A stretch of DNA of 21,207 bases, from the NCBI GenBank assembly GCA_022865545.1, contig JALHTA010000176.1:1-21207 (forward strand), written 5' to 3'. Below, one piece after another: positions 13,520 to 21,200 of the stretch (positions are counted from its first letter, which is position 1; each line of letters begins with the position of its first letter). The position numbers and the translations under genes were made by a program. Origin of the DNA: Actinomycetota bacterium. GTDB lineage: Bacteria > Actinomycetota > Humimicrobiia > Humimicrobiales > Humimicrobiaceae. The notes below the pieces were generated by a model, which worked only from the letters and a program-made list of their open reading frames with translations, searched no databases and was not told the origin of the DNA.

Positions 13520-15886
13520 TTGTATCTTAAGAATATAACACTCCGTGGCTTTAAATCTTTTGGGAATAGAAGCATACTCAATTTTGAACCGGGGACAAGC
13601 GTTATTGTGGGTCCCAATGGCAGCGGAAAAAGTAATATTGCCGATGGTATTTCATGGGTACTTGGCGAACAGAGCCCTAAATCACTCAGAGGAAGTACAA
13701 TGGGTGATGTCATCTTCAGGAGCAAAAAAGAAGAGATGGCCATAGCCGAGGTATCCCTTCTTTTTGATAATAAAGACAAACTGTTTAACGTAGAATTTAG
13801 TGACGTAAAAATCACCAGGCGGGTATATGCAGAAGGGGGAAGCGAGTACTTCATAAACTCATCTCCCTGCAGGCTCATGGATATACAGGAATTGCTTTCA
13901 GATACTGGGATCGGTAAGGGCCTGCACGTGATCATAAATCAGGGCCAGGTAAATGAGATAGCGCTTCTCAAGCCGGTCGAGCGGAAGATGGTCATAGATG
14001 AAGCTCTTGGAATTTCAAAGCATAAGAACAGGCGGAAAAAATCCATATCAAAACTAGAAAAAGTAAGGGATGATATTGAACGCCTGGATGATCTGCTGGA
14101 AGAGATCAAAAGGACAATGGATCCACTGGAAATAGAAGCAAAAAGGGCAAGAGAATATTCAACAGTGGCAAATGAGCTTAAAGGTGAGGAAATATCACTA
14201 TTTCTTACAAATCTTGGCCGTCTTAATACTGTGTGGGAGAAACAGGAAGATTCTTACAAGAAAATAAAAGAAGAAACCAGGACGACCAGTGACAGAATAA
14301 TCGAAGTCGAAAGACAGAAGAGCAAACTCATAAATACTATTGGTTCAAAACAGGCAGGATATGAAACATGGAGAGCGAAGATCGAAGCTTTTAGTGCTGG
14401 AAGGACCAGGTTCTCAAATATTACCGCGCTTATTGATAGCAAGAAAAATGTATTTTCAACCCTTTATAATATGTTTGATCTGGAGTTTAAGAATGGGTCC
14501 ACATCGGGAGATTCAGCTGCCGATAAAGCGCTGGAAAAAGAAAAAGAGATAATGGACCTTTCTTTTCTTGGAAAGATCACAAAGAAAATAGAATCCATAG
14601 ATAAGCAGTTCAAAATCTTTTTAAATAAGGTAAAAGGTGCTATGGGTGAAAATATTATTGCAAAAGAACTGGAAAATGATGGCAAAGTGCTCTCTGATGA
14701 GATGACGAAGGTCCTGGGTGAGATAAGGGAAGGTAATATCGCACGTGAATCCTCCAAAATAAAAAAGCTTGATGCTGAGAGGAAGAAAAAGCTTGAGGAA
14801 GAAAGGAAAAAATCCGAGTCAAGGATGAAAAAAGTTGAAACCTTAAAGGAATTGTGCGAGGCAAATCTTTCCAGGGCATTAGAGATATATAGAGTACTTA
14901 AGGAATTTGAATCACTTTCTGAGAAGATCAAGAAAAGACTTTATCCTGAATTTGAAAGACAAAAAAGACTTATATCGGGAGACCAGCAAAATATTGAGAA
15001 ATTTAACCAGGATATAGGGGATCTAAAAATAAAGGGAAACACTCTTGAAAATGAAATATATAAAATCGACCTTAAGAAGGAACAGATAAGGGAAAAGGTA
15101 AAATCTATAAGTATTGCGATAGTCGATGATTACAATATGTCCATTGAATATGCTACAAAGAATTTCAAACCTACTGAAGATCTTCAAGGGAGCGAAATAA
15201 AAGTCAGGAAATTAAAAAATAAGATGCGTGATTATGGAAATGTAAACCCGAATGCTGCTATAGAATATGCAAAGATAAAGAAGAGATTTGATTTTTTAAA
15301 TACGCAGAGACAGGATCTGGCCGATAGTAGAGAGCAGCTCGAGGAACTCATAAAGGATATAAATAAAAAGATCAGTGAAATATTCTTAAAAAAATTTGAG
15401 ATGATAAATGAAAAATTCAGGCAATATTTCAAACTGCTCTTCCCTCGTGGTGAAGGCGAGATGCAGCTTGACAGGAATGGCGATGGCACAGAGGACGAGG
15501 AGATCGGCGTAGACCTGAAAGTAGATATTGGAAATAATAAACTTGTATCGCTATCACTTCTTTCCGGTGGAGAAAAATCATTAGTATCGATGGCATTTCT
15601 TTTCTCGATATTTTCTATAAATACATCTCCATTTTATGTTTTTGATGAGGCTGATGCTGCACTTGATGATGCAAATATTGAACGGTTCTTGAACCTGGTA
15701 AAGAAATTTTCAGAACGGCAGCAAGTAATAATCATCACTCACCAGAAGAAGACAATGGAAATAGCAGATACTATTTACGGTATTACTATGCAATCAGACG
15801 GAATATCAAAAGTTATATCCGAAAAGATAGACAAGGATAATGTTGACAGCATTATGGGTGTAGGAGAAAAAGTACCGAAAAAATAA
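13520..15886 (+). CDS. smc: Chromosome segregation protein SMC, short form without a recognisable hinge
   Basis: ABC-type ATPase of the SMC family, which organises chromosomes with ScpA/ScpB. Both head halves are complete. The N-terminal half begins MYLKNITLRGFKSF and has Walker A GPNGSGKS (31-38) and an INQGQV Q-loop (139-144). The C-terminal half has the signature LSGGEKS (681-687), Walker B FYVFDEAD (705-712), the D-loop LDDAN and the usual tail pattern GITMQSDGISKV. Bacterial SMC is about 1,150-1,200 residues with two long arms around a globular hinge of roughly 150 residues. This protein has only 788. The arms are about half length, and the middle (about 290-420) is helical and charged with no hinge glycines or hinge-like strands. 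There is no CxxC zinc hook, so it is not Rad50. The TTG start follows an AGGAGA element. Confidence 0.92.
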   Translation: MYLKNITLRGFKSFGNRSILNFEPGTSVIVGPNGSGKSNIADGISWVLGEQSPKSLRGSTMGDVIFRSKKEEMAIAEVSLLFDNKDKLFNVEFSDVKITRRVYAEGGSEYFINSSPCRLMDIQELLSDTGIGKGLHVIINQGQVNEIALLKPVERKMVIDEALGISKHKNRRKKSISKLEKVRDDIERLDDLLEEIKRTMDPLEIEAKRAREYSTVANELKGEEISLFLTNLGRLNTVWEKQEDSYKKIKEETRTTSDRIIEVERQKSKLINTIGSKQAGYETWRAKIEAFSAGRTRFSNITALIDSKKNVFSTLYNMFDLEFKNGSTSGDSAADKALEKEKEIMDLSFLGKITKKIESIDKQFKIFLNKVKGAMGENIIAKELENDGKVLSDEMTKVLGEIREGNIARESSKIKKLDAERKKKLEEERKKSESRMKKVETLKELCEANLSRALEIYRVLKEFESLSEKIKKRLYPEFERQKRLISGDQQNIEKFNQDIGDLKIKGNTLENEIYKIDLKKEQIREKVKSISIAIVDDYNMSIEYATKNFKPTEDLQGSEIKVRKLKNKMRDYGNVNPNAAIEYAKIKKRFDFLNTQRQDLADSREQLEELIKDINKKISEIFLKKFEMINEKFRQYFKLLFPRGEGEMQLDRNGDGTEDEEIGVDLKVDIGNNKLVSLSLLSGGEKSLVSMAFLFSIFSINTSPFYVFDEADAALDDANIERFLNLVKKFSERQQVIIITHQKKTMEIADTIYGITMQSDGISKVISEKIDKDNVDSIMGVGEKVPKK

Positions 15887-15910
15887 ATTTATCTATACGG
15901 TACTGGCGCC

Positions 15911-15939
15911 AGGAGCCTGTCCGAAAAGGGGGACCTGAG
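15911..15939 (+). repeat. Copy B of a 30-nt imperfect direct repeat
   Basis: Non-coding copy in the 103-base gap between smc and ftsY; partner of 3622-3651. It shares 13 identical bases at one end and 10 at the other. Its GGAGCC also has an inverted match (GGCTCC) at 15982-15987, just before the ftsY start, which might form a long-looped hairpin. Confidence 0.55.
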
Positions 15940-15989
15940 CTTACAGTCTGATATTTCTATACAGATCCAGTTTTAGGAAAGGCTCCCAG

Positions 15990-16862
15990 ATGAGGAAAAT
16001 ATTTAATAACATCAGTAAGATATGGAACAAGTTCAAGAGTTCAAGTGATGAATTCTGGGATGAACTTGAAGAGCAGCTTATATTAAGCGATGTCAGCATG
16101 AAGACAACAGACAGGATACTCGAAAGTGTAAAAAATAGTTCATATGAGAAAAACATTAAAGACCTTGAGGGCATAAAAGGTCTTTTAAAAGCGGAGATCA
16201 TAGAAATACTGGGGGGCGGCGCGTTCGGGGGACTTCAGGTCTCAATAGATCCGCCTACAGTGTATTTAGTAGTGGGTGTGAATGGAGTAGGGAAAACATC
16301 TGCAGTCGCAAAGATGGCTAGTATGTATAAAAAACAGGGGAAAAAGATAATCCTTGCAGCGGCTGATACTTACCGTTCTGCTGCGGTCGAACAGCTGGCT
16401 CACTTTGCTGATATGCTTGATATCGACATAGTAAATCACCAGAGGAATGCTGATCCTGGAGCAGTGGTATATGATAGTCTTGAAAAGGCTATTGCAAAAA
16501 ATGCCGATATGGTGATAATCGATACAGCCGGCAGGATGCAAACATCCTACAATCTTATGGAAGAGCTAAAAAAGATAAAAAGAGTGGTAAGTAAAAGACT
16601 TGGAAGGGGCCCTGACGAGGTATTGCTGGCCATTGATTCTACTACCGGACAGAATGCAAGCAGCCAGGCAGAAATATTTTCTGAGGCTATGGATATAAGC
16701 GGAATAATATTGACAAAAACAGACGGTACATCCAGGGGAGGAATAGTCCTTACGATAAAGAATGACCTGGGAGTACCAGTAAAAATTGTAACCAATGGCG
16801 AAAAGCTAGAGAGTATCTATTATTTTGATCCGGTGAAGTTTACTGATATGATATTTTCATGA
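15990..16862 (+). CDS. ftsY: Signal recognition particle receptor FtsY
   Basis: SRP receptor GTPase at the inner face of the membrane; it docks SRP-ribosome complexes onto the translocon. The 290-residue protein is essentially the NG domain. It has an N-domain helical bundle (about 10-75), G1 GVNGVGKT (96-103), DTYRSAAVEQL (126-136), DTAGR (178-182), TKTDGTSRGG (242-251) and the closing GEKLES...FDP. The acidic A domain of E. coli FtsY is missing, as in many Gram-positive bacteria. The first 15 residues (MRKIFNNISKIWNKF) could form an amphipathic membrane-binding helix. The ATG is preceded by AGGAAAGG. ffh follows directly, so both SRP GTPases are expressed together. Confidence 0.97.
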   Translation: MRKIFNNISKIWNKFKSSSDEFWDELEEQLILSDVSMKTTDRILESVKNSSYEKNIKDLEGIKGLLKAEIIEILGGGAFGGLQVSIDPPTVYLVVGVNGVGKTSAVAKMASMYKKQGKKIILAAADTYRSAAVEQLAHFADMLDIDIVNHQRNADPGAVVYDSLEKAIAKNADMVIIDTAGRMQTSYNLMEELKKIKRVVSKRLGRGPDEVLLAIDSTTGQNASSQAEIFSEAMDISGIILTKTDGTSRGGIVLTIKNDLGVPVKIVTNGEKLESIYYFDPVKFTDMIFS

Positions 16863-16876
16863 TGATTTTTATAAAA

Positions 16877-16881
16877 AGAGG
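16877..16881 (+). promoter_or_regulatory. Shine-Dalgarno AGAGG for ffh
   Basis: AGAGG ends 8 bases before ATA 16890 and 11 bases before CTG 16893, the only codons at the conserved Ffh start. It lies just after an in-frame TAA (16872-16874), so no start further upstream is possible. Confidence 0.5.
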
Positions 16882-16892
16882 CAAACTTAATA

Positions 16893-18218
16893 CTGTTTGA
16901 ACAATTAACATCAAAATTCGAGGACCTGTTTTACAAGATAAGAAATAAGGGAAAACTGAGTCCTGGTGACCTTGATAATGCACTCAGGGAAATAAAACTC
17001 GCACTTCTTGAGGCTGATGTAAACTTTAAAGTCGTAAAGGAATTTCTTGCAAATCTCAAAGTTAAGGCTCTTGGTAAGGAAGTACTTGAAAGCCTTACTC
17101 CTGCCCAGCAGGTAATAAAGATAGTAAATGATGAGATGGTAAGGATGCTGGGGTCTACCGCGGGTTCTATAAATTTTGTCTCCAAAGGACCTACCATCAT
17201 AATGATGGTAGGCCTCCAGGGAACAGGAAAGACATCATCAGTAATAAAACTCGCAAACTATTTAAATAAAAAACACCAGAAAAGAACCTCGCTTATTGCC
17301 GCAGATGTATACCGTCCGGCGGCTATATTGCAGTTAACCGATATGGCAGAATCAATAGGTATTGAGGTTTATTCCACAAAAGATAAAGACCCTGTGAAGA
17401 TCTCAAAAGAGGGAGTCGAAAAATTTAGGAGGGCAGGCAGTGATGTGATCATTATAGATACAGCTGGAAGGCTCCATATAGATGAAGAGATGATGGATGA
17501 GATCAAAAGGATCAGGAACACTGTAAAACCACATCTGATATATCTTGTACTTGATGCAATGACAGGTCAGGAGGCAGTAGGTATTGCTTCCGCATTTAAT
17601 TCTGCGGTTGAATGCGATGGAATCCTGCTGACAAAACTTGATAGTGACACAAGAGGCGGAGCAGCACTTTCTATAAACTATGTGGTTAAAAAACCAATAA
17701 AATTTGTTTCCAATGGAGAAAAGGTCGATGACTTCGACCTTTTTTATCCTGACAGGATAGCATCGCGCATCCTTGGTAAAGGCGATATGCTGACACTGAT
17801 CGAGAAAGCCGAAAAAATATTTGATGAGAAAAAAGCAGAAGAGCTAAGCAAGAAGATCGAAAAACAGCAGCTTAATTTTGAGGACTTCATAGAACAGCTT
17901 AAGGCTATCAAAAAAATGGGTTCGCTTGATAAAGTGATGTCCATGCTCCCGATCGCAAGAAATAATAAAGCATTTAAAAAGATAGATTTTGACCAGTCCC
18001 ACATTGATAGGATGGAGGCGATCATAAATTCAATGACTGCAGTTGAAAGAAGAAAACCCGGTATCATAAACGGCAGCAGAAAAAAAAGAATTGCAATGGG
18101 AAGCGGTAATTCGGTAAACGAGGTAAACAAATTACTAAAGCAATTCGCAAAGACAAAACAGATGATGAAGAATTTCTCATCGCTCAAAGGTAAGCTGGGA
18201 TTGTCTTTCGGAGATTAG
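16893..18218 (+). CDS. ffh: Signal recognition particle protein Ffh, apparent CTG (or ATA) start
   Basis: The SRP54 GTPase, which binds signal peptides and 4.5S RNA and docks to FtsY. The coding frame is conserved from the codons for FEQLTSKFEDLF onwards, so the initiator position falls on CTG 16893 (Met-Phe-Glu, the family pattern) or ATA 16890. The first ATG in frame, 17136, would delete about 81 residues of the essential N domain. From CTG it has 441 residues, a normal length. Motifs are LALLEADVN in the N domain, G1 GLQGTGKT (107-114), DTAGR (189-193), TKLD (247-250) and the Met-rich M domain with the RNA-binding SRKKRIAMGSG near 395-405. It lies 30 bases after ftsY. Confidence 0.93.
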   Translation: MFEQLTSKFEDLFYKIRNKGKLSPGDLDNALREIKLALLEADVNFKVVKEFLANLKVKALGKEVLESLTPAQQVIKIVNDEMVRMLGSTAGSINFVSKGPTIIMMVGLQGTGKTSSVIKLANYLNKKHQKRTSLIAADVYRPAAILQLTDMAESIGIEVYSTKDKDPVKISKEGVEKFRRAGSDVIIIDTAGRLHIDEEMMDEIKRIRNTVKPHLIYLVLDAMTGQEAVGIASAFNSAVECDGILLTKLDSDTRGGAALSINYVVKKPIKFVSNGEKVDDFDLFYPDRIASRILGKGDMLTLIEKAEKIFDEKKAEELSKKIEKQQLNFEDFIEQLKAIKKMGSLDKVMSMLPIARNNKAFKKIDFDQSHIDRMEAIINSMTAVERRKPGIINGSRKKRIAMGSGNSVNEVNKLLKQFAKTKQMMKNFSSLKGKLGLSFGD

Positions 18219-18238
18219 GTGAAGATTTAAAAAATGTT

Positions 18239-18266
18239 TTGCAAGTTGGAGATAAACATATATAAT
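18239..18266 (+). promoter_or_regulatory. Sigma-70-type promoter for the rpsP operon
   Basis: TTGCAA (18239-18244), a 16-base spacer and a perfect TATAAT (18261-18266) stand in the 92-base gap after ffh. Transcription would start near 18273, leaving a short leader with a TTGGAGG ribosome-binding site before rpsP. This is the best two-part promoter in the window. It fits an operon rpsP-khpA-rimM-trmD-rplS-lepB. Confidence 0.6.
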
Positions 18267-18310
18267 TATTAAATCATAAGATTGTATTTTAGAGTTGGAG
18301 GTTTTCTGGA

Positions 18311-18556
18311 TTGAGTGTAAAAATTAGATTGACCAGAATAGGGTCAAAAAAACAGCCATACTACAGAATTGTAGTAGCAGACAGCAGGTCCCCCAGGGAC
18401 GGAAAATTTATTGAAAAAATAGGAACATATGATCCTAAGACCGATCCTTCTACCATTACGGTGGACAAGGATAAAGCAGTTGACTGGATTAAGAAGGGTG
18501 CCAAACCCTCTAATACTGTGCAAAAGCTATTTAATATTGTAGACCTAAAGGTGTAG
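18311..18556 (+). CDS. rpsP: 30S ribosomal protein S16
   Basis: Small-subunit assembly protein, 81 residues, with the family start [23 protein letters not shown] (here cited in part: [17 protein letters not shown]) and [12 protein letters not shown]. The start is TTG 18311, with GGAGG 9 bases upstream. It leads the conserved run with khpA, rimM, trmD and rplS; RimM helps mature the 30S subunit that S16 joins. Length and sequence are ordinary. Confidence 0.98.
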   Translation: MSVKIRLTRIGSKKQPYYRIVVADSRSPRDGKFIEKIGTYDPKTDPSTITVDKDKAVDWIKKGAKPSNTVQKLFNIVDLKV

Positions 18557-18571
18557 TTATAACAATTAATC

Positions 18572-18578
18572 TTGGAGG
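18572..18578 (+). promoter_or_regulatory. Shine-Dalgarno TTGGAGG that decides the khpA start
   Basis: TTGGAGG ends only one base before ATG 18580 but 7 bases before GTG 18586. Spacing and the family N-terminus (MKELLEY) both favour the GTG. Confidence 0.65.
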
Positions 18579-18585
18579 TATGGAA

Positions 18586-18819
18586 GTGAAAGAACTACTG
18601 GAGTACATGGTAAAAGAATTGGTAGATAATCCTGATGACGTTGATATCGAGGAAGAGGAAGAAGATGAAAAGACCATTATCTTCAAGCTTAAGGTTGCAG
18701 AAGAAGACCTCGGTAAAGTAATTGGGAAAAAAGGTCGTACCGCAAATGCTTTAAGAATTGTTATGAGAGCAGCGTCTGCTAAGAGAGGCAAGTCATCTAT
18801 TGTAAAAATAATAGATTGA
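18586..18819 (+). CDS. khpA: KH-domain RNA-binding protein KhpA (YlqC)
   Basis: A 77-residue single KH-domain protein. It starts MKELLEYMVKELVDNPDDV, very close to the usual KhpA N-terminus, and has the RNA-binding GxxG loop as GKKG in VIGKKGRTANALR. In Gram-positive bacteria KhpA pairs with KhpB/Jag as an RNA chaperone affecting cell division and small-RNA regulation. An ATG two codons upstream is unlikely because it would be almost in contact with the Shine-Dalgarno element. It is encoded between rpsP and rimM, the standard place. Residues 22-31 form an acidic run (Glu/Asp-rich) typical of the family. Confidence 0.95.
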   Translation: MKELLEYMVKELVDNPDDVDIEEEEEDEKTIIFKLKVAEEDLGKVIGKKGRTANALRIVMRAASAKRGKSSIVKIID

Positions 18820-18858
18820 TTTTTTATTATTTGGTAGATTTGTTGTTGCTTTAAAAAA

Positions 18859-19413
18859 ATGCCGCAAGATGATGTAAATGCAAGATTAATTGGGGTAATT
18901 GGGAAACCTCATGGCATTAAAGGAGAAATTAATGTTATGTTGTTAACTGATTATCCCAATACTATTTTAAAAGGGTCCGTACTCTTTGTGGACCAGGACT
19001 TAAGCATACCTGTAGAGATAGATAGCATCAGGCAAAAGACACTTAAAGGCAGGGAAGTATCAGTTATTAAGTTTGCAGGTATAGATGACCGCGATGAAGC
19101 TCAAAAATTAAAAGGAAAAAATCTGTACAGGAGCGGCAGCGAGGTACCAGCACTTGAAGATGGAAAGTTCTGGGTAGACGATCTGATAGGGTGCAGTGTC
19201 CTTCTAAAGAGTGGCATTATTATCGGAAAAGTTCAAGATGTGGATGTTTTAGCTTCAAATGAAAACCTGGTAGTTTTAATTGAGAACCCGGATATAAAAA
19301 CATCAGGTATGGTTGGAAATATTTTATATGTCCCGCTTATAGAAGATTATATTGAAGATATTGATATACACGGTAAAAAGGTAGTCCTGAAAAAATTGCC
19401 GGAATATATATGA
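18859..19413 (+). CDS. rimM: Ribosome maturation factor RimM
   Basis: Assists 30S subunit maturation and binds S19. The 184-residue protein has the N-terminal beta-barrel start LIGVIGKPHGIKGEINV and the linker region FAGIDDRDEAQKLKGKNLY. The C-terminal PRC-barrel part has FWVDDLIGC and IPLIEDYI-like LYVPLIEDYIEDID. ATG 18859 is the only reasonable start; no Shine-Dalgarno element is visible before it, only an A-run. It is followed after a 127-base gap by trmD, which it accompanies in nearly all bacteria. Confidence 0.96.
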   Translation: MPQDDVNARLIGVIGKPHGIKGEINVMLLTDYPNTILKGSVLFVDQDLSIPVEIDSIRQKTLKGREVSVIKFAGIDDRDEAQKLKGKNLYRSGSEVPALEDGKFWVDDLIGCSVLLKSGIIIGKVQDVDVLASNENLVVLIENPDIKTSGMVGNILYVPLIEDYIEDIDIHGKKVVLKKLPEYI

Positions 19414-19449
19414 CAGGCTTCCTGGAATAGACTGGTCCTGATCAGTAAC

Positions 19450-19477
19450 TTATCAAATATATAAACATCTATATAAA
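19450..19477 (+). promoter_or_regulatory. Possible internal promoter before trmD
   Basis: TTATCA (19450-19455), a 16-base spacer and TATAAA (19472-19477) lie in the AT-rich 127-base gap between rimM and trmD. This gap is long for an operon whose genes are otherwise close, so a secondary promoter is plausible. The hexamers are only four and five of six matches. Confidence 0.3.
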
Positions 19478-19540
19478 AAACAGTCCATTAAATATATAAT
19501 CAGCTTTATAAAAATATTAATCTTATAGTGTCCAGTAATT

Positions 19541-20239
19541 ATGATAATAGATATAATCACGATCTTTCCGGGTATGTTTGAAAATATCTCAGAATATGGG
19601 GTGATCAGGGAGGCTTTCTCGAATGGTAATTGCATATTAAATGTCTATAACCTCAGGGATTTTTCTATCGGCAAGCACCGCAAAGTGGACGACAGGCCAT
19701 ATGGCGGAGGACCGGGTATGGTCATGATGCCAGAACCGCTTGACAGGGCATTGGATCATATCAAAAAGAAGAATGCAATAAAAGCCAGTGATCTTCAAAA
19801 GACAATAATGCTTACTCCTAAGGGGAAAAAACTTTGCCAACCATGCCTTAAGAATTTGTCTGGATATGAAAACCTTATACTTATCTGCGGAAGATATGAA
19901 GGCATTGATGAACGGTTCATAGAGCTTTCAGTCGATATGGAGATATCTATCGGTGATTATGTGCTAACTGGTGGTGAAATACCTGCACTCGTTCTTATTG
20001 ATGGAATAGTAAGGCTCATTCCAGGAGTTGTGGGCAGTGAGAAGTCCCTGATCTTAGAGTCCTTTGAGGAAGGACTGCTGGACTGGCCGCAGTATACAAG
20101 ACCTCCTTCATACAGGGGCCTTGAGGTCCCACCTGTTCTGCTGGGGGGCAATCATCAGCAGATCGATAAATGGCGCAAAAAAAAGTCTGTAGATATTACA
20201 AAAAAAAGAAGACCGGATTTATTTGACAAAAAGACCTAA
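19541..20239 (+). CDS. trmD: tRNA (guanine37-N1)-methyltransferase TrmD
   Basis: Makes m1G37 next to the anticodon, preventing +1 frameshifting. The 232-residue SPOUT-fold protein has the start DIITIFPGMFE and the conserved RPYGGGPGMVMMPEP. Then follow LICGRYEGIDERF and the knotted SAM site SIGDYVLTGGE with the following PGVVG. It ends with the usual YTRPPSYRGLEVPPVLLGG and the KWR segment, so it is complete. No Shine-Dalgarno element is visible before the ATG. It lies between rimM and rplS as in most bacteria. Confidence 0.98.
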   Translation: MIIDIITIFPGMFENISEYGVIREAFSNGNCILNVYNLRDFSIGKHRKVDDRPYGGGPGMVMMPEPLDRALDHIKKKNAIKASDLQKTIMLTPKGKKLCQPCLKNLSGYENLILICGRYEGIDERFIELSVDMEISIGDYVLTGGEIPALVLIDGIVRLIPGVVGSEKSLILESFEEGLLDWPQYTRPPSYRGLEVPPVLLGGNHQQIDKWRKKKSVDITKKRRPDLFDKKT

Positions 20240-20294
20240 ATTCATTATATTTTATAAGTTTTATCCAATAAAATTCTAGTGGCGGAGTAAAAAT

Positions 20295-20645
20295 ATGAAC
20301 AAAATAGACAAAATAGAGAATAAATTTCTTAAGACTGACCTACCGGCTTTTAGGCCTGGTGATAAAGTAAGAGTAAAAATAAAGATCAGTGAAGAGAATA
20401 AGAACAGGGTCCAGGCATATGAAGGAATCGTCATAAAGACACAAGGTTCTGGCATCAATAAGACATTTACTGTAAGGAAGATATCTTTTAATAATGTCGG
20501 AGTTGAACGTACCTTTCTTCTTCATTCTCCGATGATACAGTCTCTTGAGCGAATAAGTGAAGGTATTGTAAGAAGATCAAAACTATATTACCTTAGAGAT
20601 AGAGTCGGGAAAAAAGCAAGAGTCAAAACAAAAAAAACAACTTGA
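20295..20645 (+). CDS. rplS: 50S ribosomal protein L19
   Basis: Large-subunit protein at the 30S-50S interface, 116 residues. Conserved blocks are [40 protein letters not shown] and [16 protein letters not shown]. The ATG has GGCGGAG about 6 bases upstream. A short Lys/Thr-rich tail ends the protein. The next gene, lepB, starts 9 bases after the stop, so it likely shares the transcript. Confidence 0.98.
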   Translation: MNKIDKIENKFLKTDLPAFRPGDKVRVKIKISEENKNRVQAYEGIVIKTQGSGINKTFTVRKISFNNVGVERTFLLHSPMIQSLERISEGIVRRSKLYYLRDRVGKKARVKTKKTT

Positions 20646-20654
20646 TTTTACCTG

Positions 20655-21200
20655 ATGTCAGAAAACACAAAAGATAATAGTGGCAAGGCCAAAAAGATAA
20701 CAAGGGAAGTGATCGGTTATCTTATTGCCATTATAAGCGCTGTAGTAATTGCTGTACTTATCAGGACTTTCATATTTGAGCCATTCATAGTACCCACGCC
20801 TTCCATGGAACCGACTCTGATGGTCGGGGATAAGGTTATAATAAACAAACTGTCATATAATTTCACAGATGTCGAACGGGGAGACATTATTGCCTTTCAT
20901 TCACCTATAGAAGAAAACAAGGAGCTTGTTAAAAGAGCGATTGCTGTCGAGGGTGACGAGATATCACTTACCAGTGAGGGTGAGATCTTTATCAATGGTG
21001 AGCGTTTAGACGAGGACTACCTGCCAGGCGAACAGGATATTAAGTATCTTAACCAGGAAATAACTGTTGGACAAGATGAAGTTTTTGTCATGGGTGACAA
21101 TAGGAATAATAGTTTTGACAGCAGGTTTTTTGGAAATATTAGTGAGGATAGGATATTCGGAGAATTTGTAATCATATACTGGCCTCCCTCAAGATGGTAA
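20655..21200 (+). CDS. lepB: Signal peptidase I
   Basis: Membrane-bound serine protease that removes signal peptides from secreted proteins. The 181-residue protein has a short cytoplasmic N-terminus, one membrane segment (about 17-39) and an external catalytic domain. The nucleophile is S50 in PTPSMEPTL, and the general base is K93 in LVKRAIAVEGD. Box E is MGDNRNNSFDSRFFG near residues 146-160. A single membrane span and this size are typical of Gram-positive-type enzymes. It lies 9 bases after rplS with no clear Shine-Dalgarno element, suggesting translational coupling. It complements Ffh and FtsY encoded just upstream, which target its substrates to the membrane. Confidence 0.97.
   Translation: MSENTKDNSGKAKKITREVIGYLIAIISAVVIAVLIRTFIFEPFIVPTPSMEPTLMVGDKVIINKLSYNFTDVERGDIIAFHSPIEENKELVKRAIAVEGDEISLTSEGEIFINGERLDEDYLPGEQDIKYLNQEITVGQDEVFVMGDNRNNSFDSRFFGNISEDRIFGEFVIIYWPPSRW

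Noticed and set aside
13492..13935. Minus-strand open frame over the start of smc
   Set aside because: A shadow of the conserved smc N-terminal head with no domain of its own.
17136..18218. ffh starting at ATG 17136
   Set aside because: It would remove most of the N domain, which is clearly encoded upstream in the same frame.
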